Positions 17,390 through 26,985 are shown, numbered from the stretch's first letter. The stretch: 64,000 nt of DNA from Microterricola viridarii (GCF_900104895.1 NZ_LT629742.1:62001-126000); one strand, 5' to 3'. The notes: generated from the letters alone by a model not told the origin. Made by a program: numbers and translations.

Positions 17390-18850
17390 TCAGAGAGGCA
17401 TCCCTGGTCGGTCGGTACCGACGATCTGGGTGCCAGAGAAGAAGTCAAGCACATCGGCATCTCCGTGGCCGCCGAGACCGCTCAGGCCGAAGAAACTCTG
17501 CGCGGAGCCTGCGGCCATATCGAGAACCGAGCTGCCGTTCACCTTCACCTCGCCCGCGACGAGACCGGCGCCCATCTGCAGGGCGGCCTGCTCGTCCCCG
17601 CCGAAGACGTAGCCGGCGAGCCCGACGTGGCCGGCGTTCGCGAGGGCCAGGGCGTGCGCATCGCCGTCGGACGGCTGCACCGTCAGGAGCGGGCCGAAGA
17701 TCTCCAGCTCGACGTCGATCTCCTCGGCCACGGCGATGCTCGGCTGGAAGAACCAGCCCTCATCGGGCACGGCACCCTCCCGGTGGATGACGGCGCCCTG
17801 GGCCTGGAGCGCATCCCGCTGCCCCTCCAGCTGAATCAGGCGGTCCCGGAACGCGACCGGCCCGAGCTGCGTGCCGTCATCCAGGCTGGAGCCGATTCGC
17901 TGCGCGGCGAGCTCGGCGCGCAGCGCCTCGACCAGCTCGGGCAGCAGGGCGCGGTCGGCGATCACGCGGCGGGGTGCCTCGCACCATTGCCCAGAGAGCT
18001 TCATGGCGCCCGCGGCGATGACTCGTGCGGCCTCCGCGACGTTGGCGTCCGCGCGCACGATGGCGGGGTTGTTCGAGCCGAGCTCGAGCCGCAGACGGGT
18101 GAGGTTGACGCCGGCGGATGCCGCGATGGCGCGCCCGGTCGGGGTCGAGCCCGTCATCGAGATCGCGCGGATACGCGGATCGGCGACGAGGGCCGAGCCG
18201 ATCTCGCCGCCGCCCAACACGAGGTTGACGACCCCGGACGGAATCCCAGCGGCCACCGCTGCCTGTGCAATCAGCACGGTGCTCCACGGCGAGGCCGGCG
18301 ACGGCTTCATCACCACGGTGGCCCCGGCCGCGAGGGCGTAGCCGAGCTTCTTGACGGCCATCGCCGACGGCGCGTTCCACGGCATGATCAGGGCGGTGGC
18401 GCCCCACGGCACGCGGTGCAGCCGCACGTCGCGGCCGTCGGCTGCGAGTGCGCGGCTGTCCCCGAGGGCCAGCGCGCGCTCCACAACGTCCCGCACGGTG
18501 TCGCCGGCGCTTCCCGCGAAGAGTCGCGTGACAGCGATGGGCACGCCGCTGTTCACCGCATCGAGCACCGCGATCTGCTCGCCCAGCTCATCGAGCCGGG
18601 CGGCCAGGGCCCGCAACAGTGGGGCCCGGCCGGCGATGCCGAGACCGCGCCACTCGCCCGACTCGTGCGCCGCGTGCGCGGCGCCGATGGCGCGGTCGAG
18701 CTGCTCGAGCGATGAGCCGCGATTCTCCGCCAGCGGTTGGCCACTGTTCGGGTCGAACAGCTGGCCCGCCGAGTGTGCGCTCGGCTCGAAGCGCCCCTGG
18801 ATCAGGGTGCTCAGCTCGGGGAATGCCCGCGGCATCTCTGTCGTACTCAT
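17390..18850 (-). CDS. Aldehyde dehydrogenase
   Basis: 486 residues. The catalytic cysteine is C290 (GQWCEAP), the general base E256 (LELGSNNPAI), and the oxyanion asparagine N159 (MPWNAPS). The NAD-binding loop MTGSTPTGR is at 232-240. It should oxidise the gamma-glutamylated aldehyde of this pathway to the acid, as PuuC or IpuH-type enzymes do. The start is the ATG at 18850, 4 bp after the glutamine-synthetase-like gene. The frame is open upstream, but that part overlaps the neighbour and lacks homology. Confidence 0.9.
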   Translation of the reverse strand: MSTTEMPRAFPELSTLIQGRFEPSAHSAGQLFDPNSGQPLAENRGSSLEQLDRAIGAAHAAHESGEWRGLGIAGRAPLLRALAARLDELGEQIAVLDAVNSGVPIAVTRLFAGSAGDTVRDVVERALALGDSRALAADGRDVRLHRVPWGATALIMPWNAPSAMAVKKLGYALAAGATVVMKPSPASPWSTVLIAQAAVAAGIPSGVVNLVLGGGEIGSALVADPRIRAISMTGSTPTGRAIAASAGVNLTRLRLELGSNNPAIVRADANVAEAARVIAAGAMKLSGQWCEAPRRVIADRALLPELVEALRAELAAQRIGSSLDDGTQLGPVAFRDRLIQLEGQRDALQAQGAVIHREGAVPDEGWFFQPSIAVAEEIDVELEIFGPLLTVQPSDGDAHALALANAGHVGLAGYVFGGDEQAALQMGAGLVAGEVKVNGSSVLDMAAGSAQSFFGLSGLGGHGDADVLDFFSGTQIVGTDRPGMPL

Positions 18851-18854
18851 GCGC

Positions 18855-20225
18855 TCACACCCGATCGAAGTAGCGGTTGAGGTCCCAGTCGCTGACCGCG
18901 GCCATGAACGTCTTCCACTCGTTCTCGAGCAGCACCCGGTGGTGGTCGACGATGTCTTCGCCGAACAGCGCGCGCGGGAACCCGGCAGCCACGAAGGCCT
19001 TCGACGCCTGCTGCAGGTCGGCAGGCATCTCCTCGTCGGCCGGCAGCAGGTATGCGTTGCCACGGATCGGCTCCGGTGCGGCGACGGCGCGCTCGATCCC
19101 GTCCCGTGCGGAGGCGAGCAGCGCCACCAGGGTGAGGTACGGGTTCGTGTCGGCGCCGGGCAGGCGGAACTCGAAGCGCAGGTGCTCCGGTTTGTGCCCG
19201 ACCACGCGCACCGTCGTGGTGCGGTTGTCGAAGCCCCAGGTGCGGCCGTTGCCCGCCACGTCGCCCGAGTTGTTGCGCCGGTAGGAGTTGATCGTCGGCG
19301 AGTACCAGGCCATGAACGCGGGGGCGTGCTCGAGCACGCCGCCGATGGCGCTCAGCATGGTCTCGCTCATGTTCTCTGCGGCGGTGTCGCTCCAGAACAG
19401 GCGCTCGCCCGCGGCATCCTGCACCGAGAAGTGCACGTGGCAGGACGAGCCGGGCTGGCCGTTCAGCGGCCGGGCCATGAACGTCGCCGTCATGCCCGCC
19501 CGGGCGGCGGAGTCGCGCACGGCCAGCTTGTACAGCGCGTGCCGGTCGGCCATCTCGAGCGGCTCGCCGTAGCGGAAGGTCATCTCCCACTGCCCGCTGC
19601 CCCACTCGGACTGGGCGGCCTCCATTTGCACGCCGCTGGCCAGGAGGTCGTCGCGGAGCTTCTGGAAGAACGGCTCGTAGAGGTTGCCCTCGTGGATCAT
19701 GAAGTCGCTGGGGATCAGCGTGGTGGGGTCGAGGTCGCGGAAGCCGTTCTTGCGCAGCTCGCGCTGTTCGTTGCGGAACAGGTAGAACTCGAGCTCTGTT
19801 CCGGCCTTCGGCTGCATGCCGAGTTCCGCGTAGCGCGCGAGCTCCTGCTTGAGCATCACGCGCGGCGAGATGGCCAGCGGTTCGCCGGTGCGCACGTCGA
19901 CGGGGTCGGCGAAGCAGATGGCGACGTTCTCGAGCCAGGCCGCGCGGCGGAGTGTTCCGAGGTCCACGCGCAGCGTGGCATCCGGAACACCGTTGTGCAT
20001 GCTGCAGAGCTTGAACAGCCCGGCGTCGATGAGCTCGAGGCCCTGCTCGAGGTCCCAGGCCCAGACGCAGGTGCAGACGTCGACGCCGTTCTCGATGACC
20101 CGGTCGAAGCCGTCGACGGGGATCCTGCGGCCGATGAGTCGGCCTTGCAGGTCGGGCGAGGCGACGATGACGGTGCGGATGCCGAGCGCCTCCAGCTCGG
20201 ACGGGTCCAGCACGTAGTCCTTCAT
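18855..20225 (-). CDS. Glutamine-synthetase-like gamma-glutamylamide ligase
   Basis: 456 residues, GS family type without the adenylylation loop of true GlnA. Visible motifs are AGTELEFYLFRN, GSSCHVHFSVQD (glutamate-binding histidines), NSYRRNNSGDV and FEFRLPGADTNPYL. The N-terminal beta-grasp contains DLQGRLIGRRIP, typical of PuuA, GlnA3, GlnA4 and IpuC enzymes. It should join the gamma-carboxyl of glutamate to an amine using ATP. The neighbourhood (SDR alcohol dehydrogenase rather than PuuB oxidase) favours ethanolamine or another amino alcohol over putrescine. ATGA overlap with the SDR. Confidence 0.88.
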   Translation of the reverse strand: MKDYVLDPSELEALGIRTVIVASPDLQGRLIGRRIPVDGFDRVIENGVDVCTCVWAWDLEQGLELIDAGLFKLCSMHNGVPDATLRVDLGTLRRAAWLENVAICFADPVDVRTGEPLAISPRVMLKQELARYAELGMQPKAGTELEFYLFRNEQRELRKNGFRDLDPTTLIPSDFMIHEGNLYEPFFQKLRDDLLASGVQMEAAQSEWGSGQWEMTFRYGEPLEMADRHALYKLAVRDSAARAGMTATFMARPLNGQPGSSCHVHFSVQDAAGERLFWSDTAAENMSETMLSAIGGVLEHAPAFMAWYSPTINSYRRNNSGDVAGNGRTWGFDNRTTTVRVVGHKPEHLRFEFRLPGADTNPYLTLVALLASARDGIERAVAAPEPIRGNAYLLPADEEMPADLQQASKAFVAAGFPRALFGEDIVDHHRVLLENEWKTFMAAVSDWDLNRYFDRV

Positions 20226-20992
20226 CGGGTGAGCCAGCCGCCGTCGACGGGGAGCTGGATGCCGTCGATCCACGACGCCTCGTCGCTCAACAGCCACGAG
20301 ATCGCCGAGGCGATGTCGGCCGGCTGGCCGACGCGCGGCACGAGCAGGCGCTGCTTCATGAACTCCAGGCCCTCGGCGCTGGTCACGCTCTCGAGGTCGA
20401 AGAAGTTCGTCGCGATGGGGCCGGGGGCGACGCAGTTGACGCGGATGCCCTTCGGCGCGAGCTCGACCGCGAGAGCCTTGGTCAGCATGGGCACGCCGCC
20501 CTTGCTCGCGTTGTAGTGCGGCTGCGCGGTGGTTCCGCTGGTGACGACGACGAGGGCCTCCACCGTCGAGAGGTTGACGATGGCCCCGCCGCCGGACTCG
20601 CCGATCAGCGGCGCGAGCTCCTGGGCCACGAGGAACTGGCCCTTGAGGTTGACGTCGAGGACGAAGTCCCAAGCGTCCTCGGTGAGCGTCTCGAAGGAGT
20701 GGTTGGTGACGACACCGGCGTTGTTGACGAGCAGGTGCAGGCTGCCCCAGGACTCCCGCACGCGCAGGGCGGCGGCACGGATCTGCTCGCGCTCGCGCAC
20801 GTCGACGCGGGCGGCCAGGGCGATGCCGCCCTCTGCCTCGATCAGCGACACCGTCTCCTGGGCGGCGTCGAGGTTGACGTCGGTGATCATCATGCGGGCG
20901 CCCTCGCGCGCCAGACGCAGCGCGGTCTCCCGACCGATGCCGGAGCCGCCGCCCGTGATGAAGCCGTTCTTGTTCTGGTGCCGGGGAGTCAT
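20222..20992 (-). CDS. Short-chain dehydrogenase/reductase
   Basis: 256 residues, classical SDR. The cofactor loop TGGGSGIG is at 13-20, NNAG at 90-93, and the catalytic residues are S142, Y160 and K164 (YNASK). An aspartate in ITDVN (D38) indicates NAD+ preference. Its two ends overlap neighbours by ATGA, so it is fully integrated in the operon. In this context it probably oxidises the hydroxyl of a gamma-glutamylated amino alcohol to the aldehyde. This is inferred; the substrate is not visible. The ATG at 20992 was chosen because family homology starts there. Confidence 0.9.
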   Translation of the reverse strand: MTPRHQNKNGFITGGGSGIGRETALRLAREGARMMITDVNLDAAQETVSLIEAEGGIALAARVDVREREQIRAAALRVRESWGSLHLLVNNAGVVTNHSFETLTEDAWDFVLDVNLKGQFLVAQELAPLIGESGGGAIVNLSTVEALVVVTSGTTAQPHYNASKGGVPMLTKALAVELAPKGIRVNCVAPGPIATNFFDLESVTSAEGLEFMKQRLLVPRVGQPADIASAISWLLSDEASWIDGIQLPVDGGWLTR

Positions 20993-21738
20993 GCTGCTGC
21001 TTTCTGTCGTGTGAGCTGTGAGTTCTGCGCGGTCTGGACGAGCCAGTCGAAGAGCGGGTCGCCACCGAAGACCTCCGGGTGCCACTGCACCCCGATCACG
21101 GGGGCACTCTCGTGCTCGATGGCCTCGATCACCCCATCAGGGGCCCGGCCGGTGACCCGGAGCCCGGGGGCGAGCCGGCCGACGGCTTGGTGGTGGTAGG
21201 AGTTGACCATGACGGTCTCGCCGTAGAGGGTGGCCGCCGTGCTGCCGGCCTCGAGCGCGACGGGGTGCACGCGCTGCGCACGGGGGTACGCGTAGGAGGC
21301 GTGCGACTCGCCCTCGCCGATGACGAGGTGCTGCACGAGGCTGCCGCCGAGGGCGACGTTGATGAGCTGCTGGCCGCGGCAGATGCCGAGCACGGGGATG
21401 CCACGGGCGATCCCCGCCTCGATGAGCGCGATCTCGAAGGCGTCCCGCTGCGGGTCGATCCAGCCCGTGTGCGGGCCCGGCGCCTCTCCGTAGCGGCGCG
21501 GGTCGACGTCCTCGCCGCCCGAGAGCACGACGGCGTCCAGATAGCCGACGAGCTCGCTCGCGTCGGCATCCATCGGCAGGTTCACCGGCAGGCCGCCCGA
21601 GCGGATCACCGAGGTCGTGTACTCGCTCATGTAGATGTCGAGCGGGGCGTCGTGGAAGCCGCGCGGGGCGCCGACGGACTCCGCGCGACCGCGTCGGCCG
21701 CTGAAGCCGATCAGTGGCTTGGGCAAGGGGACAGACAT
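20989..21738 (-). CDS. puuD: Class I gamma-glutamyl hydrolase (PuuD-like)
   Basis: 249 residues with the glutamine amidotransferase triad: C120 in GICRGQQ, H220 and E222 in VQWHPEV. SGGEDVDPRRYGE (73-85) is the diagnostic motif of the gamma-glutamyl-gamma-aminobutyrate hydrolase (peptidase C26) family. It would release glutamate from the gamma-glutamylated end product and so complete the cycle begun by the ligase. It is 64 bp downstream of the permease and overlaps the SDR start by ATGA. Confidence 0.9.
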   Translation of the reverse strand: MSVPLPKPLIGFSGRRGRAESVGAPRGFHDAPLDIYMSEYTTSVIRSGGLPVNLPMDADASELVGYLDAVVLSGGEDVDPRRYGEAPGPHTGWIDPQRDAFEIALIEAGIARGIPVLGICRGQQLINVALGGSLVQHLVIGEGESHASYAYPRAQRVHPVALEAGSTAATLYGETVMVNSYHHQAVGRLAPGLRVTGRAPDGVIEAIEHESAPVIGVQWHPEVFGGDPLFDWLVQTAQNSQLTRQKAAA

Positions 21739-21802
21739 GTGATTCCTTCGTGCTGGGTGATGCCCGGTGGGCGGCGGGCGTGCGGAGCCGGGGTGATGTT
21801 GG

Positions 21803-23275
21803 TCAATCCTCGCCGAAGCGCTCGATGACCTGGGCGTAGGCCTCCGGCCGCTTCGCGCGCAGCACGAGGGCCTGCACGAGGCCGATGACCGGCGCGACGA
21901 TCACGACGGCGAACAGCACGGCGCTGAGCACGCCCCAGCTGGGGTTGCCGTCCGCATCGACATCGCCGACCAGCAGCGGGAAGTTCGCGGCGATGAGGCC
22001 GGCCGAGACGAGCAGGCCGATGAAGCCGAGGCCGGGGGCGATGACCGTGTGCCAGGGGCTGGTCAGCACCCGGGTGCGCCGGAAGTAGGCGATGACCGAG
22101 AGGCAGGTGAGCGCCATCAGCAGCACGATCGCCAGCGTGCCGATGCCGGCGAACCAGGCGAAGATGTTCTCCGCGGTGAAGCCGATCAGCACGAGGAGCA
22201 CGACGACGGTGGCGGCGGTGCTCACCTGCACGACGGCAGCGCGGTGCGGCGAACGGTGCCGAGGGTGGACGATGCCGAGGCTGTCCGGCATCACTCGCGC
22301 GTTGGCCATGCCGTGGTGGTAGCGGGTGAGCACGTTGTGCAGCGAGAGCACGGCGGCGAACATGCTGCCCATGAACAGCACCGCGATGATGATGCCGCCG
22401 ATCGGGCCGAGGTACTCGTCGGTGATGCGGGAGAGCAGGGTGGCCGGGTCGGCGGCGGCCTCGTCGATGACCGCGGACTCGCCGAATCCCATGATGACGG
22501 CCCAGCCGGCGAAGGCGTAGAACACGCCGATGATGACGGCCGAGGCGTAGGTCGCGCGCGGGATCGTGCGCTCGGGGTCGCGAACCTCGTTGCGGTAGAC
22601 GACGGTCGACTCGAAGCCGATGAAGCTGGCGATCGCGAACATGAGGCCGAGCGCCGGCGAGCCGGAGAGGATGTTCTCGAGCGAGAAGGGGCTGAGCGAG
22701 AGGCCCTCCGGGCCGCCCGTGATCAGGATGACCAGGCCGAGCAGCAGCACGATGCCCATCTCGGCGCCCAGCACGATGACGAGCACCTTGGAGCTGAGCT
22801 CGATGTGGCGGTAGCCGAGCACGCCCACGACGGCGATCGAGATCAGCGTGAAGACCCACCAGGCGATCTCGGGGCCGCCGAGCAGCGCGATGCTGGAGCT
22901 GAGCGTTCCGCCGAGGTAGCTGAAGACGGCGACCTGGACGGTGGTGTAGCAGGCGAGTGCGAGCCACGCCGTCGCCACACCGGGGGTGCGGCCGAGGCCG
23001 TGGCTGACGAAGGTGAAGAAGGATCCGGCGTTGGGGATGAAGCGGCTCATCGAGGTGAGCCCGACGGCGAAGAGCAGCAGGATCCCGGTCGCGACGAGGA
23101 ACATGACCGGGAAGCCCAATCCGTTGCCGACGAGGAGTCCGATCGGGAGGAGGCCGCCGACCACGGTGAGCGGGGCTGCCGCGGCGATCACCATGAAGGT
23201 GACGGCGACGGTGCCGAGATTGCCGCTCAGACGCCGATTCTCGGCCGAGACGACGGTGCCTGCGGATTGCGTCAT
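21803..23275 (-). CDS. APC superfamily amino acid/amine permease
   Basis: 490 residues with about twelve transmembrane helices. The N-terminal helix region (AAAAPLTVVGGLLPIGLLVGN) and the NAGSFFTFVSHGLGR segment match the amino acid-polyamine-organocation family consensus. ATG at 23275 with GGAGG about 6 bp upstream. It is the first gene of the operon, so it probably imports the amine substrate that the ligase gamma-glutamylates. Polyamine, ethanolamine or an amino acid are all possible. Confidence 0.88.
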   Translation of the reverse strand: MTQSAGTVVSAENRRLSGNLGTVAVTFMVIAAAAPLTVVGGLLPIGLLVGNGLGFPVMFLVATGILLLFAVGLTSMSRFIPNAGSFFTFVSHGLGRTPGVATAWLALACYTTVQVAVFSYLGGTLSSSIALLGGPEIAWWVFTLISIAVVGVLGYRHIELSSKVLVIVLGAEMGIVLLLGLVILITGGPEGLSLSPFSLENILSGSPALGLMFAIASFIGFESTVVYRNEVRDPERTIPRATYASAVIIGVFYAFAGWAVIMGFGESAVIDEAAADPATLLSRITDEYLGPIGGIIIAVLFMGSMFAAVLSLHNVLTRYHHGMANARVMPDSLGIVHPRHRSPHRAAVVQVSTAATVVVLLVLIGFTAENIFAWFAGIGTLAIVLLMALTCLSVIAYFRRTRVLTSPWHTVIAPGLGFIGLLVSAGLIAANFPLLVGDVDADGNPSWGVLSAVLFAVVIVAPVIGLVQALVLRAKRPEAYAQVIERFGED

Positions 23276-23471
23276 TGGGTCCTCCAGGATGGGCGGCAAG
23301 CCGCAAGAATCATTGGTCTATGTTCTAGCCCATTAACTTCCTGGAGCGCAAGTGCCCGTTTTCCCGTGGCGCAGCGGATGCGGGGCGGCGCTGCTCCGTC
23401 GTCGCGACGCGGCCCCTTGCGCCGCCGTGCATCCCGGGGCGGGTTCTCGACAGACGCAAGCGGCGGACACA

Positions 23472-23514
23472 CGACAGGCCCAACCGCGGGAATCCCCGCT
23501 GATTGGGCCTGTCG
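23472..23514 (-). terminator. Terminator after clpB
   Basis: Arms CGACAGGCCCAA (23472-23483) and TTGGGCCTGTCG (23503-23514) pair perfectly, and an inner GCGGG/CCCGC pair extends the stem. It starts 11 bp beyond the clpB stop codon. Confidence 0.7.
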
Positions 23515-23525
23515 AGATCGGGCGA

Positions 23526-25673
23526 CTAGTCGGCGCCCACCGTGAGGCCGTTGCCGTCTGCGGCGAGATCGACCCGCACCAGGTCGCCGTCGCGCACCGC
23601 CCCGCTGAGCAGGGCATTCGCGAGCTTGTCGTCGATCTCGTGCTGCATCAGGCGGCGCAGCGGCCGGGCCCCGTAGATCGGGTCGTAGCCGCGCTCGGCC
23701 AGCCAGCGCCGGGCATCCGGGGTCACCGCCAGGGTGAGCCGGCGGCTGCTCAACCGCTTCGACAGCCGGTCGATGTAGAGCTCCACGATCTCGCCGAGCT
23801 CCTCCTGCGTCAGTGCAGAGAACACCACGATGTCGTCGAGCCGGTTCACGAACTCGGGCTTGAACGCCTGGCGCACCAGCTGCTGCACCGCGGTCTCCTT
23901 CTCGGCCCAGGTCAGCGACTGGTCGACGAGGAACTGTGAGCCGAGGTTCGAGGTGAGAACCAGGATGACGTTGCGGAAGTCGACGGTGCGGCCCTGGCCG
24001 TCGGTCAGCCGGCCGTCGTCGAGCACCTGCAACAGCACGTCGAACACCTCCGGGTGGGCCTTCTCGACCTCGTCGAGCAGGATCACCGAGTACGGACGCC
24101 GCCGCACGGCCTCGGTCAGCTGACCGCCCTGCTCGTACCCGACGTAGCCGGGAGGGGCGCCGACGAGGCGCGAGACGCTGTGCTTCTCGCCGTACTCCGA
24201 CATGTCGATGCGGATCATCGCCTTCTCGTCGTCGAACAGGAACTCGGCGAGCGCCTTGGCGAGCTCGGTCTTGCCGACGCCGGTCGGCCCGAGGAACAGG
24301 AAGGAACCGGTCGGGCGGTCGGGGTCGGAGATGCCCGCACGGGTTCGGCGGACGGCATCCGACACCGCCGCGACGGCCTTCTTCTGGCCGATCAGGCGCT
24401 TGCCGAGCTCGCTCTCGAGGTGCAGCAGCTTCTCGGTCTCGCCCTGCAGCAGCCGGCCGACGGGGATGCCCGTCCACGCGGCGATGACGGCGGCGATGTC
24501 CTCCTCCGTCACCTGCTCGTTGACCATGCGGTCCTCGATCGGGTCGTTCTCGGCTTGCTCGGCCTCCGCCAGCTGCTCCTGCAGCTGCTTGATCGTCGTG
24601 TACTCCAGCTTCGACGCCTCGGCGTAGTTCGCCTCGCGCATGGCCCGGTCGCGGGCGCGGGTGGCGTCGTCGAGCTTCTTCTTGAGGTCGCCGACGGCGT
24701 TGAGCGAGCGCTTCTCGCGCGCCCAGCGGGCCTCGAGCACCTTCAGCTCGGACTCCTTCTCCCTCAGCTCCTCGCGCAGCTTCTCGAGGCGCTCCTTGGA
24801 GGCGTCGTCCTTCTCCTTCTTGAGGGCGAGCTCCTCGACCTTCATCCGCGCGACCTGGCGCTGCAGCTGGTCGATCTCCACCGGCGAGGAGTCGATCTCC
24901 ATCTTGAGCCGGCTCATCGCCTCGTCGACGAGGTCGATCGCCTTGTCCGGCAGCTGGCGCGAGGTGATGTAGCGGTTGCTCAGGGTGGCCGCCGCGACGA
25001 GAGCGCCGTCGCTGATCGTCACCCCGTGGTGCGCCTCGTAGGCGCCCTTCAGCCCGCGCAGGATCGCGACGGTGTCCTCGACGCTCGGCTCGCCGACGAA
25101 CACCTGCTGGAAGCGGCGTTCGAGGGCGGCATCCTTCTCGATGAACTCGCGGTACTCGTTGAGCGTGGTGGCGCCGATCAGGCGCAGCTCGCCGCGGGCG
25201 AGCATGGGCTTGAGCATGTTGGATGCCGCGACGGAGCCCTCTCCGCCGCCAGCGCCCATCAGCGTGTGCAGCTCATCGATGAAGGTGATGATCTCGCCGT
25301 CGGACTCGGTGATCTCCTTGAGCACGCTCTTCAGCCGCTCCTCGAACTGGCCGCGGTACATGGCGCCGGCCACGAGGGCGCTGAGGTCGAGCGAGACGAG
25401 CTTCTTCCCCTTGAGCGAGTCGGCGACGTCGCCCTCGACGATGCGCTGGGCCAGGCCCTCGACGACGGCGGTCTTGCCGACGCCCGGCTCGCCGATGAGC
25501 ACCGGGTTGTTCTTGGTACGGCGGGTCAGCACCTGGCTGAGCCGCCGGATCTCGGCGTCCCGGCCAATCACCGGGTCGAGCTTGCCGCTCGCCGCGATGG
25601 CGGTGAGGTCAACGCCGTACTGTTCGAGGGCGCTCTTGGCTTCTTCCTGAGGAGGCTGCTGGTCTGGCTGCAT
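23526..25673 (-). CDS. clpB: ClpB-type AAA+ disaggregase lacking the N domain
   Basis: 715 residues, about 140 shorter than typical ClpB. It opens with an acidic Gln/Pro-rich segment and enters AAA-1 directly ([20 protein letters not shown]). Walker A 1 is GEPGVGKT (61-68), Walker B 1 FIDELH. A coiled-coil M domain with long Glu/Lys/Arg stretches lies near 280-390. AAA-2 has GPTGVGKTE and [10 protein letters not shown]. There is no ClpP-binding loop recognisable, so disaggregation with DnaK is expected. The open frame continues upstream but carries no Clp_N repeats. A HAIR operator lies 53 bp upstream of the start codon, so HspR control is expected. Confidence 0.9.
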   Translation of the reverse strand: MQPDQQPPQEEAKSALEQYGVDLTAIAASGKLDPVIGRDAEIRRLSQVLTRRTKNNPVLIGEPGVGKTAVVEGLAQRIVEGDVADSLKGKKLVSLDLSALVAGAMYRGQFEERLKSVLKEITESDGEIITFIDELHTLMGAGGGEGSVAASNMLKPMLARGELRLIGATTLNEYREFIEKDAALERRFQQVFVGEPSVEDTVAILRGLKGAYEAHHGVTISDGALVAAATLSNRYITSRQLPDKAIDLVDEAMSRLKMEIDSSPVEIDQLQRQVARMKVEELALKKEKDDASKERLEKLREELREKESELKVLEARWAREKRSLNAVGDLKKKLDDATRARDRAMREANYAEASKLEYTTIKQLQEQLAEAEQAENDPIEDRMVNEQVTEEDIAAVIAAWTGIPVGRLLQGETEKLLHLESELGKRLIGQKKAVAAVSDAVRRTRAGISDPDRPTGSFLFLGPTGVGKTELAKALAEFLFDDEKAMIRIDMSEYGEKHSVSRLVGAPPGYVGYEQGGQLTEAVRRRPYSVILLDEVEKAHPEVFDVLLQVLDDGRLTDGQGRTVDFRNVILVLTSNLGSQFLVDQSLTWAEKETAVQQLVRQAFKPEFVNRLDDIVVFSALTQEELGEIVELYIDRLSKRLSSRRLTLAVTPDARRWLAERGYDPIYGARPLRRLMQHEIDDKLANALLSGAVRDGDLVRVDLAADGNGLTVGAD

Positions 25674-25725
25674 GGCATTCCCTTTCGTACCGCGATCGGC
25701 CACCGGGGTGTGGCGGCCGAGCAAA

Positions 25726-25746
25726 CTTGAGTCGATGTGGCTCAAG
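25726..25746. promoter_or_regulatory. HAIR element (HspR operator) upstream of clpB
   Basis: CTTGAGT-N7-GCTCAAG, against the established HspR-associated inverted repeat CTTGAGT-N7-ACTCAAG: one mismatch. It sits in the 205-bp divergent region between clpB and the SMP-30 gene, 53 bp from the clpB ATG. The position fits repression of clpB by HspR with release on heat stress. Confidence 0.85.
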
Positions 25747-25878
25747 TTTACCAAGGCGACTGCCGGAGCGGAAGTGCCGCCCCCTGTGCGCGGGCTGTGA
25801 GTTCGACGGCCCCGCAATAGGCTGGCGGACACGCCTCTCCCCCTCAGCGACGCAGCGCAGCGCGCCCGAAAGGACAGC

Positions 25879-26754
25879 ATGACCCCGAACCCCGCTCCCA
25901 CCGTCAGCGTCCTCGTTCCGCGCCGCGCGATCTGCGGGGAGGGGCCGTACTGGCACGCGGCGAGCGGCAGCGTGCTCTGGGTCGACAACGAGCGGGGCGA
26001 GATCCTCCGCACCGACCCGGCCACCCTCGACACCGCCGTGACCGTGTACCCGCCGGGCATCGGCGCGGCCGCCCCGCGTGAGGCCGGCGGCCTCATCGCC
26101 GCCACGGGCACGGGCTTCGTCGGGCTGGCGGATGACGGCACGGTGACGCACCGCGTGGACTGCCTGGCCGACGGCATCCGCATGAACGACGCCAAGGCCG
26201 ACCCGGCCGGGATCTACTGGTCGGGCAGTTGCGCACTGGACTTCGCCGCCGGGAGGGGCGGCTTGTGGCGGCTCGACGAGAACTGGCGGGCCGAGCAGGT
26301 GCTGGAGGGCCTCGCGCTGCCGAACGGCCTGGGCTGGAGCCCCGACGGCCGCACGTTCTACCTGGTCGATTCGATGGCGCGCGCAATCTACAGCTACCCC
26401 TTCGACCCGGAGACGTCCACGCTCACCCCGACGCCGAGCGTGCCCGTCGGCCCGGAGGCGTTCACCGCACTGCCCGACGGCCTGGCAGTCGACGTGCGCG
26501 GGCACCTCTGGGTGGCCGAGTACGGCGGCGGCGCCCTGCACGAGTTCGCGCCGGACGGCACGCGGGTGCAGCGCATCGCCGTCCCGACGGCGCAGACCAC
26601 CTCGTGCGCCTTCGTCGGCCCCGAGCGGGATCAGCTCTGGGTGACGTCGGCCGCGAACGGGCTGGACGAGGACGCCGAGCCGCTCGCCGGCAACGTGTTC
26701 CTCGTGACCGGGCACGGCACCAGCGGGCTGCCGGTGGCGAGCTTCCGCGGGTAG
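25879..26754 (+). CDS. SMP-30/gluconolactonase family protein
   Basis: 291 residues, six-bladed beta-propeller of the SMP-30/LRE family. [21 protein letters not shown] near residue 20 supplies the metal-binding glutamate. [20 protein letters not shown] and [13 protein letters not shown] supply the conserved asparagines. [16 protein letters not shown] and [20 protein letters not shown] supply the aspartates. These enzymes hydrolyse sugar lactones such as gluconolactone in the cytoplasm. GAAAGG lies 9 bp upstream. Substrate not assignable; it is a single gene divergent from clpB. Confidence 0.88.
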   Translation: MTPNPAPTVSVLVPRRAICGEGPYWHAASGSVLWVDNERGEILRTDPATLDTAVTVYPPGIGAAAPREAGGLIAATGTGFVGLADDGTVTHRVDCLADGIRMNDAKADPAGIYWSGSCALDFAAGRGGLWRLDENWRAEQVLEGLALPNGLGWSPDGRTFYLVDSMARAIYSYPFDPETSTLTPTPSVPVGPEAFTALPDGLAVDVRGHLWVAEYGGGALHEFAPDGTRVQRIAVPTAQTTSCAFVGPERDQLWVTSAANGLDEDAEPLAGNVFLVTGHGTSGLPVASFRG

Positions 26755-26763
26755 GGCGACAGG

Positions 26764-26827
26764 AAACACAGGACGAGAGCGGGGCGGGGCCGCCCTGCGA
26801 CTGTCGCGCTGCTCTCGACCTGTGTTT
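26764..26827. terminator. Convergent-gene hairpin
   Basis: Arms AAACACAGGACGAGAGC (26764-26780) and GCTCTCGACCTGTGTTT (26811-26827) pair with one mismatch around a 30-nt loop. It lies 9 bp after the SMP-30 stop. The arms end in A and T runs, so it could terminate from both sides. Confidence 0.6.
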
Positions 26828-26835
26828 TGAGCAGC

Positions 26836-26952
26836 GTTGGCTTCGGTCGCAGGCTCCCTCGAGCCCACGTGGGTGTTGGCTTCGGTCGCAGGCTCCCTCG
26901 AGCCCACGTGGGTGTTGGCTTCGGTCGCGGGCTCCCTCGAGCCCGCGTGCGC
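26836..26952. repeat. Three tandem copies of a 39-bp repeat
   Basis: Units start at 26836, 26875 and 26914, beginning GTTGGCTTCGGTCGCAGG. The first two are identical and the third has several substitutions. It is the short member of the repeat family also seen at 1.3, 43.3, 54.7 and 55.6-56.7 kb. Confidence 0.8.
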
Positions 26953-26985
26953 GAGGTGGTGCCCCGCTGAGCGAGCCTGTCGAAA

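Noticed and set aside
24054-25730. A 558-codon plus-strand frame opposite clpB
   Set aside because: Antisense to strongly conserved AAA+ motifs; Leu/Arg-rich mirror of the coding strand.
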